Part shown: positions 33,701 to 42,839 of the stretch, piece by piece
Layout of the letters: each line of letters starts with the position of its first letter
How positions within the stretch are numbered: the first letter of the stretch is position 1
DNA from: Epilithonimonas mollis
Lineage (GTDB): Bacteria; Bacteroidota; Bacteroidia; Flavobacteriales; Weeksellaceae
Direction: 5' to 3'
Assembly (NCBI RefSeq): GCF_900142325.1
Contig: NZ_FRAM01000002.1
Coordinates: 806,001 to 870,000 of the forward strand
DNA length: 64,000 nt
Made by a program: the position numbers and the translations under genes
Notes under the pieces: model-generated
Database searches by the model: none
Seen by the model: only the letters and a program-made list of their open reading frames with translations
What the model was told of the DNA's origin: nothing

Positions 33701-36093
33701 GATTTTTTGCTAACTGGAATTCATTACTGGGTGCAACAGGATATGAAATAGATGTCTATACTAAAATAATAGGAAACGATGTAACTGCTGATTACGGATT
33801 TGAGGGTAGTACATCAGTACCTTCAGGATGGACCAATAGTAATAGTGGAAGCTATGTTCAAAATAACAGTACTAATGCTAATACTGGAACTTACTATGCG
33901 GGATTTAATGTTGCAAATGGCTATATAAGAACTGCATTAATTAATAATCCTAAATCCATCAGTTTTTATTATAGGTATAGTGGTTCGGGTGCAAACAATA
34001 CTGTTAAAGTACAATATTCCTCAGACGGAACAAACTGGACTGATGTTAATTCGTATGTTGCAACAGGCTCTGGAGCGACAACAAGTTATATTTCTACCGG
34101 CGAACTTTCTTTGAATTTGACAGGTAGCTACTATATCCAATGGGTTATGACGGCAAGAAATGGAGGTAGCTTTTATTTCGATGATGTTTCTATTACTGCA
34201 GGAGGAAGTACAACTAATACACCAATTGCTGGATCTCCATTTACAATATCATCTGAAAATCCACAACCAGTAAATTATTCCCACTCCATAATTAATTTAG
34301 ATAGAGATACCGATTATTATTATGTAGTAAGGGCTGTTAATGAGAATAATAAAACAGATAATTCTAATGAAATAGCAGTTAAAACTACAAATACGGTAGT
34401 CTGGGATGGCTCTAACTGGAGTAACTCCGGAGTGGGTCCTGATGAAACGCTTGATGCAGAGATCACCGGGAACTATTCAATAGCGTCAGGGTTTGAAGCT
34501 AAGAATCTTACCATCAGTGATACCGGTTTACTGACCATCCAGCCAAATCAAGGGGTTACGATCAATGGTGATATCACGATGCCGGATGACAAAATTATCA
34601 TAGAAAGTGATGGTAGTCTTGTACAAACAAAACTTACCAATGGCAACAGCGATAATAAAGCTATTGCAAAAAGAACTGTGACCATGAGAACTGCAGATTT
34701 TACATTCTGGAGCTCGCCATTAGCAGGTCAGGCTTTATTGAATACGACAAACGGAAATGCTGACAACAGCACAGGAGGTTTCTCAGAAGGTACTCCGAAC
34801 AGCAGAACTTACCATTATAATGAACCGGATGATACGTTCCGTGCTACATCTGATACGAGTTTCGTACCTGGTAAAGGTTATGCGATCCGTGGTAAGTCTA
34901 CTTACGGTGCAGACTTGTCACCGGATGAACTTGGATTCAGAGGGAATCTTAACAATGGAAATATTTCTATCCAAGTTAAAAAATCTAAGAATACAACGAA
35001 AAACGGGGAAACTTATGAACATGGTTATAACATGATCGGTAACCCGTATCCTTCCCATATAGATTTTATTGATTTCTACAATCTGGATAAAGGAGATGGA
35101 GAGAAAAACAGCGATGTAATCTTTGGTAAAGCATGGTTCTGGAGTAATATTACTGTGGCACCTTCTCAACAGGGCGGATCATCTTATAATGCCAATAACT
35201 ATGCAATATTGTCATTAGCAGGTAGCAGCCCGGCAACAGGGATAGATACAGGAGAAACTTCTGGAAATCCAATGCCAAATGAATTCATTAAAGTTGGCCA
35301 AGGTTTCATAGTTCAGGTGAGAGTAGCGCCACCGACTAATAATACGCCGATACTTAAGACTTTGAAATTTGATAACAGTATCAGAACAAATGATAATACA
35401 GGTCATTTTTATAATAGCAAATCCAACAGCACGATCGATCGTTATTGGGTAAAACTGACTTCACCGAACAGTGTGGTGAATACAATTCTTGTGGCTCACA
35501 TGAATGCAGCGACTGATGCTTATGATGCGGATTATGATGCAGAGTTGTTATCTGTTGGAGATGATTCTTTCTACTCAAAACTGAATGCACAAAAACTGCA
35601 GATCCAGGCAAGAAAGAGATTCCAGAGTAATGAGGATGTTATTTCCGTAGGTACGAAATATGCCGTTAACGGGACTTATAAAATATCACTTGGTCAAAAA
35701 GAAGGTGTCTTCAGTGGAAGTCAGAATGTTTATTTAAAAGATAATCTTCTTAATAAAACAGTTAATCTTTCAGAAGGTGACTATGCTTTCCAGGCTGTAA
35801 AAGGAACAGATGATACACGTTTCGAAATCGTATACAAAGATTCCGGAGTTTTGGGAGCTGATACGGTTAAAAAATCTGATTTTACTGTTTATAAAGACGG
35901 AAACAGCTACGTTATTATTTCTTCTAAGAAACTAGGCAGAGTAGATGTTTATGATGCAGCCGGAAGATTATTGAAGACTTTCAAAACCAATGATTCTTAT
36001 CTTAGAATAGATGGATCTGGTTTATCTAATGGTGTTTATGTTATTAAGGCAGAAAACTCAGGAGATATTAAAACAAAGAAGATAATTAAATAG
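30784..36093 (+). CDS. Giant T9SS-secreted surface protein 3 (MBG and YDG repeats)
   Basis: The 1769-residue protein has a signal peptide ending near NVRGQ (residue 41). A beta-sandwich N-terminal region precedes three MBG-type repeats (about 439-523, 524-606 and 780-865), a putative Ig domain (608-692) and a YDG domain (693-779, with VANKVYNGNNTATLTG). A Fn3 domain begins ATGYEIDVYT and is interrupted by a jelly-roll-like stretch with ISFYYRYSG and FYFDDVSIT before resuming at DTDYYYVVRAVN. The shared C-terminal block (from about 1203) and T9SS tail (1699-1769) follow. Such stacked Ig-like repeats usually make stalks of adhesins. Confidence 0.87.
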   Translation: MKIKLLTDNILVRQIAGLLQFKKSILMPLVFLLVYGNVRGQTNPAAQTLPYTQNFGTAAFSAAPTGMAVWGIASVPTTTALAESSTANSNQTISSTAPASGGSGGAYGHVVSTNARLTILQSGSASGQPVVAINTTGATSVNIAYDLVLTIANARDVGVVLQYRNGTSGAFTTISGSAVTYNSGTSNGGDADGPSDFDSYSFSLPAAALGQSVVQIRWATWRGSQSGSSSGIGLDNINITKTTSPTLNAATLGSAITSTYGSASATGINTSAAGTSLSGNITVTPNAGFEVSSTNATTGFSSSAISVASGTNNIWVRFANNKAAGTYNGVVAAVLSGGGAASNANITTSASGNVVSKATPAISGTGSATNITLGQTLASSTISGFNASVPGTFAFTTPSTTPANAGTASYGVTFTPTDTASYNNATTNVNVTTLPATPTVTATGTTTYTYNGSPQGPASATNTGNGSSYTYSYSGTENGGATYAATATRPTNAGSYEVIATVAATSNYNTASSAPLAFTINKANSTVTVTGDSFYAFDGNPQGPVTYDHTGSAGAVTFHYTGINGTDYPENTTRPTAVGSYKAVATLAANNNYNDAVSADFNYQITSVAVPEITSPLTWSTTYGVAATPYTVVASNNPTSFGVSGLPAGLNYSSLTNEITGTPTAAPGDYNVSLTATNEGGTSDPVTLVVSVDKKTVTVSDASVANKVYNGNNTATLTGTADGFVSGDDVSLVLSAHFDDTSGNVGQAKPVTSTSTLTGTKAAYYNLIQPTGLSADITKATPTVTATGTTTYTYNGLVQGPASATVSPSAAGTATYSYSGTESEGAVYGPSSTRPVNAGTYYMVATVEESANYNAASSSDYAFTIAKANQALTGFGSNITKLSTDAPFNLPAAVTTTGGQAITYAITDMPNAGVATVSGNTVTITGIGTTGITAHADATPNYNAYDASVDLTINWNNAITPTAFAATNILSSGFFANWNSLLGATGYEIDVYTKIIGNDVTADYGFEGSTSVPSGWTNSNSGSYVQNNSTNANTGTYYAGFNVANGYIRTALINNPKSISFYYRYSGSGANNTVKVQYSSDGTNWTDVNSYVATGSGATTSYISTGELSLNLTGSYYIQWVMTARNGGSFYFDDVSITAGGSTTNTPIAGSPFTISSENPQPVNYSHSIINLDRDTDYYYVVRAVNENNKTDNSNEIAVKTTNTVVWDGSNWSNSGVGPDETLDAEITGNYSIASGFEAKNLTISDTGLLTIQPNQGVTINGDITMPDDKIIIESDGSLVQTKLTNGNSDNKAIAKRTVTMRTADFTFWSSPLAGQALLNTTNGNADNSTGGFSEGTPNSRTYHYNEPDDTFRATSDTSFVPGKGYAIRGKSTYGADLSPDELGFRGNLNNGNISIQVKKSKNTTKNGETYEHGYNMIGNPYPSHIDFIDFYNLDKGDGEKNSDVIFGKAWFWSNITVAPSQQGGSSYNANNYAILSLAGSSPATGIDTGETSGNPMPNEFIKVGQGFIVQVRVAPPTNNTPILKTLKFDNSIRTNDNTGHFYNSKSNSTIDRYWVKLTSPNSVVNTILVAHMNAATDAYDADYDAELLSVGDDSFYSKLNAQKLQIQARKRFQSNEDVISVGTKYAVNGTYKISLGQKEGVFSGSQNVYLKDNLLNKTVNLSEGDYAFQAVKGTDDTRFEIVYKDSGVLGADTVKKSDFTVYKDGNSYVIISSKKLGRVDVYDAAGRLLKTFKTNDSYLRIDGSGLSNGVYVIKAENSGDIKTKKIIK
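32095..32345 (+). repeat. MBG-type internal repeat, copy A
   Basis: Begins with CAGTTACAGCTACCGGAAC, nearly identical in DNA to the start of copy B at about 33124. Encodes TVTATGTTTYTYNG and ends in NYNTASS. Confidence 0.7.
33124..33385 (+). repeat. MBG-type internal repeat, copy B
   Basis: Second close copy of the MBG unit, about 1.03 kb downstream of copy A. The first 25 or so codons are almost the same; the later part diverges (NYNAASS end). Confidence 0.7.
34390..36093 (+). repeat. Shared C-terminal module, copy 3
   Basis: Same motif order, more diverged: FWSSP, GKGYAIRGK, GNPYPSHIDF, DRYWVKLTSP, RFEIVYK, then the sorting tail. Groups with copy 4, as both follow an interrupted Fn3 domain. 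Confidence 0.75.
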
Positions 36094-36114
36094 GATTATA
36101 TTTAAATATTTCTC

Positions 36115-36144
36115 AAAAGACGCCGATTATGGCGTCTTTTTTTG
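36115..36144 (+). terminator. Terminator after giant protein 3
   Basis: Ten-pair stem AAAAGACGCC (36115-36124) / GGCGTCTTTT (36131-36140), loop GATTAT, T-run. Confidence 0.88.
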
Positions 36145-36391
36145 TTTTCATAAATTTATATATTTGAATTTGGTATAATTAATATAATTCTTTAATTTGT
36201 TGTATAATCAAAAATAATTTAAATTATTACATGTTATGTTTAAAAAATAATTAATTTAGCAAACTGATTTTTGTTGTTTTATCAACGTATAATTTTATAT
36301 TATAACAATTGTTAGTGAATTATTTTTCGGTAAAACACGGATAGATTGCTGTGTTTTATTGTTGTTTATTGAAATTAAATAAAAACATAAT

Positions 36392-39300
36392 ATGGAAAAA
36401 AATTTATTAGACGGCCAGTTCCTGGTTCGTTTTGTGAAGCGGTATCTGTTCTTAGCTGTTTTGTTTTTAAGCAGTAATTTTTGGAGTCAGATCCTTTGGA
36501 GTTCGACAAATGGTTCTGCTTATAGAACTGCAGGAAACTGGACTGGTGGGGCTGTGCCAACATCATCTCAAATTGCGCAGTTTGCGGTTAATCCTACTCC
36601 TGCAACATTTATAGGAATTAATATCAACTCGGCGCAACAAGTAGGAGCGATTGAAGTTACAAACGCCAGAAGCATACCTTTGCAAATTGGTAATAGCGGA
36701 AACAGTAATTCTTCTGGGTTATTACAATTTAACGGTGCTGCAGTTAATTCTGTTTCAAATGTAATTATTAGAAATAATAGCTCACAATTATTAACATTTC
36801 AGGATTTGGTATCAGGCGCTACAGGAAGTAAATTGGGCTTGGTACTTTCCAATGCAACTTCAAATATAATTAATATTGATGGCGCAGGCGGGGTAACAAT
36901 CAGCTCAATAATATCCGGAACCGGAAAACTTGAAAAGTCAGGCTCAGGTTCAGGAATTTTAATTCTTTCAGGTGCTAATACTTATTCCGGAGGGACAACA
37001 ATAACCTCAGGAACTTTACAATTAGGAGCTGTAAATGCGCTTCCTGTAGGTAATCCCGGAAATGGACTGGTGTTAAATGGGGGGACACTTAAAACTGGAG
37101 CAACCTCTGGTTTCAGTAGTGGAACCAGCAGCACTAATAACATAGGCACACTTAACTTAAGTTCGAATTCAACTATTACCTTAGGTACCGGTAACCATAG
37201 CTTATATTTTGCTGCCAGTAATGCAGTTTCATGGTCTGGATCTGCGTTAACAATAACAGGCTGGACAGGATCAGCAGGAGCCACGGGAACAGCTGGGAAA
37301 ATTTTTGTAGGCTCTAATGCTTCAGGATTAACGGGTGCGCAGCTTGCCAAAATTACTTTTTCTGGTTATACGGCAGGCGCAGCATTACTTTCTACCGGTG
37401 AACTTGTCCCGACATCAACAGTATCACCAACAGTCACCACAGCTACCGTAACTGGCATTACGAATGCTGCTGCATCAGGTGGAGGTGATGTTACCGCAGA
37501 TGGCGGTGCAGCAATTACGGCAAGGGGTGTAGCTTTTGGAACAGCTGCCAACCCTACAACTGGAACAACGGAAACCGGAACCACGGGCGTTTTTACCTCT
37601 TCTATATCTGGTCTGGCGGTTAATACACGTTACTATTATCGTGCTTATGCTACTAATTCTGCAGGAACTTCCTATGGTACAGAAAATAATTTTTATACTT
37701 TGGCAAATGCTCCTTCTGCTCCTGGTGTGGGTTCACCAACGGAAACAAGCTTAACGGTTTCTATTGGCAGCGGAGACGGAAATCCTTCTATTACAGAATA
37801 TGCGATACAGACAGGTTCGCAATTTGTACAGGCAGACGGGACTTTAGGAGCTACTGCAATATGGCAGACTTCAAGTGTCTGGGGTTCAAAAATTGTAACA
37901 GGTTTATCTTCATCTACGAATTACATTTTTCATGTAAAAGCCAGAAACGGAAGTTTAGTGGAAACTTCTTATGGTGCTACAGGTGATTCTACTACCTTGG
38001 TTAATCAGAATATAGATTGGGGAAATATTCAGTTTCCGACAACGGTAAGTATAATGGAAGGCGCAACAGTAGATGTCTATACGCAGGCATTTAAAAATGG
38101 TCTCACAGAATCTGCAGGCCAGGCTCCCGGTCTGTCTGCATGGATAGGGTATAGCTCATCCAACTCTAATCCTAACGGAACAGGATGGACTTGGATACCG
38201 TCAACATTCAACAGTCAGTCAGGGAATAATGATGAATTTAAAACGACATTTGGAGCAGGCCTTATTCCTGGAAGTTATTATTATGCATCCAGATTTCAGA
38301 TAGGGTCAGGAAGTTATAGCTATGGTGGTACCGGTGGTCTCTGGAACAATGACAACGGTGTGCTTACAGTAGGATCTAATGTGGTGGATTTTGCCAATAT
38401 TCAAAGTCCATCTACAGCTACAATTGTTCAGGGTGGTAATTTTAATGTTTATACTAAAGTTTATAAAACCGGGTATACAGAAACAGCAGGAGCAAACGCC
38501 AACTTATCGGGATGGATAGGTTATTCTGCAACCAACGCTGCCACAATAAGTGATTTCGCAAATGCTTCCTGGACGTGGATCCCCGCAACGTTTAATGTAC
38601 AAGTCTTAAATGATGATGAATATGTAGCCAATATTGGAATGTCACTTCCTGCAGGAGTCTTTTATTATGTATCAAGATATAAAGTTAATGGCAGTACAGA
38701 ATATAAATATGGTGGTATTAACAATAATTTTTGGAACACAGCTGCAAATAGCGGTGTTTTGACGGTTCAGACTCCAAAGGAGATTAACATAAAACAAAGT
38801 TCGGCCAATATTGCAACCAATGGCACTTATACATTTGCAAGTCAAGCAGCAGGAACAAGCTCATCTGCAATTACATTTACCGTAGAAAATACAGGACAGG
38901 AAAGCTTATCAGTGGGTGCTTTAAGTATTAGTGGCGCTAATGCAAATGAATTTTCAATTACTCAGGTTTCGGGAAGTCTTCCTCAAAGTGTAACCGGAGG
39001 TGGTACTACAACGTTTACGGTAACATTCTCGCCTACAATAGCTGGATCTAAGGTAGCACAATTGTCTTTAGTAAATGATGATGCAAATGAAAATCCCTAT
39101 GTAATTAATCTCTCAGCAGTTGCTGGACCTTCAAATGATAATTGTTCCTTTCCAGCTTCAATTACGGTTAATGCTACAGCTGCTGCAGGAACTTTGGTGG
39201 CGTCGTCACCACAGTCAGGTTTTTCGGAAAATGATGTTTGGTATACTTTTACGCCAAGTTGTACAGGTCAGCTGGCTCTGACTCTGAATGGTTTTACAGG

Positions 39301-42300
39301 TGCCGATCTGGGATTTTCTGTTTTCGCAAATTCTTGTCCTGCATCTAACACTGGTGCAATAGTTAATCAAGATAGTGGCTCAACCGGAGGTGCAGAAACT
39401 AATACGTTTTCATATACAGGAGGAACGACTTATTATGTAAGAGTTTGGAAATTTGGCGGGGCAGATACAATATTCAATTTCAGAATCACTTCTCCAGCTC
39501 TTGGAACGCCAACAAATATTACAGCTAATCCAACCACTTTCTGCGAAGGTGCTACGGTAATTTTTACGGCTACAGCAGTAACTAATGCAACAAGTTATGT
39601 ATGGACTGTGCCGTCGGGCTGGACAATTAATTCTACTTCTTCCAATACAATGACGGCGACTGTTGGATCTGCTGCAGGTGCTGTAACAGCTAAGGCAATT
39701 AATTGTTACGGAGAGGGGATTCAGAAATCCCAGAGTTTTACACCTGGTGTTATCCCTGCTATACCAGGGAACATCACTGGAAATGTAACTGTATGTCAGG
39801 GAGCAAGTAATACCTATTCTGTAACTGCAGTTTCTGGAGCTACAAGTTATACATGGATCATGCCTTCTGGCTGGACCGGTACATCTACAACCAATTCTAT
39901 AACACTAGCTGCAGGTGGACTTTCAGGAACAATCTCTGTAACTGCTAATAATACCTGCGGATCCAGTGCGGCTCAGACATTGTCTGTAACTGTGACGCCA
40001 GCACCAGTAGCAATAGCAGGTGCAGATATTACAGCAACGACTTTCACTGCCAATTGGGTCTCGGTTGGGGCTACAGGTTATGAATTGGATGTGAGTACAA
40101 GCCCGACTTTTGGAACTTATGGTTCAACCTCAGTTTCTGAAAGTTTCTTTAATGCTAATTTTAATACCGGTTATTATACCAGTGCTACAGATGTGGTATT
40201 AGGTACAGGTACTTGGAATATGTATCAGGTTCTAAAAACAACAAGCAACTACAATACATCGTCGACCGAGCCGGCAGGAGTACAAATGAGAGCAGGTCAA
40301 GGGATCATTATAACACCGGCAATAGATTATATTTCATCTATAACATTCATTGCCAGAAGAACTGGAACTACGGCTAATAAAATCAATGTTTATAAAATTG
40401 TAAATGGGACTGAAACCTTATTGCAGCAGTTAGATGATAATTCAAGTTTTACAACTTATAATGTTCCGGTTAATGAAACCAACACGGCCGTTAGGATAAA
40501 AATTGCTTCTGCTAGTAATACTATTTATTTAGATGATGTAACTATAAACAGTAATATAAGCATTCCGTCATTTGTTACGGGATATAATGCATTGCCTGTA
40601 TCTGGAAACTCTCAGATAGTGTCTGGTCTGTCTCCAAATACAACTTATTATTATAGGGTAAGAGCAGTTTCTGGATCATGTCATACTTCCAACTCCAATA
40701 TAATTACTGTTACGACAAATAATACGGTTATCTGGACTAATAATATATGGACCAACAATACCGGACCAACTTCTATTTTAGATGCAATTGTTAGGGATAC
40801 TTACTCAACGTCCATCAAAGGAAGCTTCAATGCGAAAGATCTTACGGTGGAAAATACAGGTAAAGTAATTATAGGTTCAGGAGATTATGTAAAAGTAGAA
40901 GGGGTTCTTACGATCGATAACAATATTACAAAGGATAACTTTGTGATATCGAGTGGTGGTAATTTATTGCAAACAAGTAATGCCGCTAATAATGCGAACG
41001 GAATTATACAGGCACAGCGATTTGTAACTTCTATGAATAATGATCCTAATACTGCTGTGGATTATGTATATTGGAGTGCGCCGGTAAACGGTCAGAGAAC
41101 GAATACGGAAGGTTCGGAAATTGGCTTCTCACCAGGAACACCTGCCAACAGATTCTTTGAATATAATGAGCTGAAGGATACCTTCAAGGCAACGGCGGAT
41201 TCATATTTTGTAGCTGGAAAAGGTTATGCTGTGAGAGCAGAAACAGGTACCAATCCTGAGACAGGTTCAAACTTTATAGATGGTTACGATAAAACCTATA
41301 ACTTCCGAGGAGTGCCGAATAATGGAGATATTAGCATTAATTTAACCCGCTCCAATATAAACGGCACTGTAGGTTTAGGATTTAATCTTATTGGTAATCC
41401 TTATCCTTCTAATATAGATTTTAGAGAACTATATGCTGCAAACACTAATGTCATATATAATACGGCTTATTTCTGGACTAATAATGTTTTCCAGAAAATG
41501 CAACAAGGATCAGGTTATGGTCAGAATAACTATGCAGTTTTCAATGGCTCAGGGGGTAATTCTGCCACAAAAGCTGCTGATGGCACAGGGGATACAACGA
41601 TTCCTGATGGTTTGGTAAGCGTAGGGCAGGGATTTATAGTCCAGGCTAAAAATCAAGGAGGTTCAGCTTTGAATTTTAAGAACAGCTATTCTGCTGGTCA
41701 TGACTTAAGATTGGCGACCAATTCCCATTTCTTCCAAAAACAAACGTCGGGTACAAAAAATCGTTTCTGGATCAAGCTTATATCACCTGCGAACCTGATC
41801 AATACACAGCTGATAGCCTATGTCCCTGGGGCAACAAACGCTTTTGAACAAGATTATGATGCGGAAACTCTATCCACAAGCTCAGATGTTTTTTATTCGG
41901 TATTAGGAAGCAGACAGTTGCTGATCCAGGGACGTGCGGAAATTTTCACTATAAATGATCTGGTTCCGTTAGGTGCTAATTTTTATCAGAATGGAACATA
42001 CAGCATTGGACTGGATAAAACTGAAGGTATCTTCGGGAGCCAGCAAAAGATCTATCTAAAAGATAAGCTGCTCGGAAAAATAATAGATTTGACACAAGGC
42101 GGTTACAGTTTTCAGGCAAGCAAAGGATTGGATAATACCAGATTCGAAATTGTTTACAAGGATGAAGGTGTTTTAGAAGCTAATGATTTGTCCAAATCAG
42201 ATTTTACAGTTTATAAAGATGCTGATTATTTTGTTGTAACGTCTTCCGAAAAACTTGGTAGAGTAGAATTATATGATGCAGGTGGAAGATTGATTATTTC

Positions 42301-42415
42301 CAGAACTTTCAATGATAAGGTCGCCCGAATAAACGGTAGTTCGTTAGTTTCCGGCGTATATATTATAAAAGTGGATAACGCCGGAAAAACTAAAACAAAA
42401 AAGTTAATAAAATAG
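36392..42415 (+). CDS. Giant T9SS-secreted surface protein 4 (autotransporter-type repeat, Fn3, PKD-like)
   Basis: The 2007-residue protein has a signal peptide to about residue 33. It contains an autotransporter-associated beta-strand repeat (about 187-215, ILSGANTYSGGTTITSGTLQ), two Fn3-like domains (345-534), two copies of an unnamed unit of about 125 residues (541-665 and 668-795), a choice-of-anchor-D domain (797-912) and a beta region (913-1035). Two PKD/Ig-like units follow (1037-1118 and 1119-1210, each with SYxW and PSGW), then an interrupted Fn3 domain, the shared C-terminal block and the T9SS tail (1936-2007). It is the last of the four; the small membrane-anchored protein gene comes next. 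Surface adhesin is the likeliest role. Confidence 0.87.
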   Translation: MEKNLLDGQFLVRFVKRYLFLAVLFLSSNFWSQILWSSTNGSAYRTAGNWTGGAVPTSSQIAQFAVNPTPATFIGININSAQQVGAIEVTNARSIPLQIGNSGNSNSSGLLQFNGAAVNSVSNVIIRNNSSQLLTFQDLVSGATGSKLGLVLSNATSNIINIDGAGGVTISSIISGTGKLEKSGSGSGILILSGANTYSGGTTITSGTLQLGAVNALPVGNPGNGLVLNGGTLKTGATSGFSSGTSSTNNIGTLNLSSNSTITLGTGNHSLYFAASNAVSWSGSALTITGWTGSAGATGTAGKIFVGSNASGLTGAQLAKITFSGYTAGAALLSTGELVPTSTVSPTVTTATVTGITNAAASGGGDVTADGGAAITARGVAFGTAANPTTGTTETGTTGVFTSSISGLAVNTRYYYRAYATNSAGTSYGTENNFYTLANAPSAPGVGSPTETSLTVSIGSGDGNPSITEYAIQTGSQFVQADGTLGATAIWQTSSVWGSKIVTGLSSSTNYIFHVKARNGSLVETSYGATGDSTTLVNQNIDWGNIQFPTTVSIMEGATVDVYTQAFKNGLTESAGQAPGLSAWIGYSSSNSNPNGTGWTWIPSTFNSQSGNNDEFKTTFGAGLIPGSYYYASRFQIGSGSYSYGGTGGLWNNDNGVLTVGSNVVDFANIQSPSTATIVQGGNFNVYTKVYKTGYTETAGANANLSGWIGYSATNAATISDFANASWTWIPATFNVQVLNDDEYVANIGMSLPAGVFYYVSRYKVNGSTEYKYGGINNNFWNTAANSGVLTVQTPKEINIKQSSANIATNGTYTFASQAAGTSSSAITFTVENTGQESLSVGALSISGANANEFSITQVSGSLPQSVTGGGTTTFTVTFSPTIAGSKVAQLSLVNDDANENPYVINLSAVAGPSNDNCSFPASITVNATAAAGTLVASSPQSGFSENDVWYTFTPSCTGQLALTLNGFTGADLGFSVFANSCPASNTGAIVNQDSGSTGGAETNTFSYTGGTTYYVRVWKFGGADTIFNFRITSPALGTPTNITANPTTFCEGATVIFTATAVTNATSYVWTVPSGWTINSTSSNTMTATVGSAAGAVTAKAINCYGEGIQKSQSFTPGVIPAIPGNITGNVTVCQGASNTYSVTAVSGATSYTWIMPSGWTGTSTTNSITLAAGGLSGTISVTANNTCGSSAAQTLSVTVTPAPVAIAGADITATTFTANWVSVGATGYELDVSTSPTFGTYGSTSVSESFFNANFNTGYYTSATDVVLGTGTWNMYQVLKTTSNYNTSSTEPAGVQMRAGQGIIITPAIDYISSITFIARRTGTTANKINVYKIVNGTETLLQQLDDNSSFTTYNVPVNETNTAVRIKIASASNTIYLDDVTINSNISIPSFVTGYNALPVSGNSQIVSGLSPNTTYYYRVRAVSGSCHTSNSNIITVTTNNTVIWTNNIWTNNTGPTSILDAIVRDTYSTSIKGSFNAKDLTVENTGKVIIGSGDYVKVEGVLTIDNNITKDNFVISSGGNLLQTSNAANNANGIIQAQRFVTSMNNDPNTAVDYVYWSAPVNGQRTNTEGSEIGFSPGTPANRFFEYNELKDTFKATADSYFVAGKGYAVRAETGTNPETGSNFIDGYDKTYNFRGVPNNGDISINLTRSNINGTVGLGFNLIGNPYPSNIDFRELYAANTNVIYNTAYFWTNNVFQKMQQGSGYGQNNYAVFNGSGGNSATKAADGTGDTTIPDGLVSVGQGFIVQAKNQGGSALNFKNSYSAGHDLRLATNSHFFQKQTSGTKNRFWIKLISPANLINTQLIAYVPGATNAFEQDYDAETLSTSSDVFYSVLGSRQLLIQGRAEIFTINDLVPLGANFYQNGTYSIGLDKTEGIFGSQQKIYLKDKLLGKIIDLTQGGYSFQASKGLDNTRFEIVYKDEGVLEANDLSKSDFTVYKDADYFVVTSSEKLGRVELYDAGGRLIISRTFNDKVARINGSSLVSGVYIIKVDNAGKTKTKKLIK
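38000..38776 (+). repeat. Two tandem unnamed units in giant protein 4
   Basis: Units of about 125 residues each begin NIQxPxT and carry WIGYS, TWIP, DE and YYxSR(Y/F) at the same spacing. I do not recognise the family. Confidence 0.65.
40724..42415 (+). repeat. Shared C-terminal module, copy 4
   Basis: Same motif order: VYWSAP, GKGYAVRAE, GNPYPSNIDF, NRFWIKLISP, RFEIVYK, then the sorting tail. Confidence 0.75.
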
Positions 42416-42506
42416 AATATTGATAAAAAACTATTATTAATATTATTTAATATTAATAATTTTTTAGAAATTTATTATTTTTTTATATATTTACACCCTG
42501 AAAAAT

Positions 42507-42830
42507 ATGCTTAGTTTTAAACCAGCGATGAAAAGATATCTAACCCTATTATACATAAGCCTAAGTGCTATGTGTTTTGCTCAATATCAGAACAATGTAT
42601 TTGAAAAAGATCAGGCGAAAAATGATCAGCAAAGTACAGTATCTGGAAATGATAATACGTTTGATAGTCAGCAATCTGCAAAAGGTGTTCCAGATGGAGG
42701 AGAACAAGAGGAAGGACCCGGTAACCCAGGGGATCCGGTTCCTATTAATAGACTTGTTCCCGTACTATTGCTAAGTGGGGTGGTATTGGTAATTTATTAT
42801 CAAAGAAACAACAGTAAAATTAATGTTTAA
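42507..42830 (+). CDS. Small signal-peptide protein with PID-CTERM-like C terminus
   Basis: The 107 residues start with a signal peptide (MKRYLTLLYISLSAMCFAQ from an internal Met8, or the longer N terminus as drawn). The middle is Gln/Asn/Asp-rich and acidic, with GGEQEEGPGNPGDP. The C terminus reads PVPINRLVPVLLLSGVVLVIYYQRNN: a Pro-Ile-Asn motif, one membrane segment and a short basic tail. This resembles the Flavobacteriia C-terminal sorting segment called PID-CTERM, thought to work with a dedicated processing system. It sits directly after the giant genes and ahead of the polysaccharide locus. The function is unknown. Confidence 0.6.
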   Translation: MLSFKPAMKRYLTLLYISLSAMCFAQYQNNVFEKDQAKNDQQSTVSGNDNTFDSQQSAKGVPDGGEQEEGPGNPGDPVPINRLVPVLLLSGVVLVIYYQRNNSKINV

Positions 42831-42839
42831 ATAAAAACA

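Noticed and set aside
36141..36391. Possible tRNA or small RNA in the spacer before giant protein 4
   Set aside because: Sequence is very AT-rich with no cloverleaf, hairpin or TAnnTTTG box that I could support.
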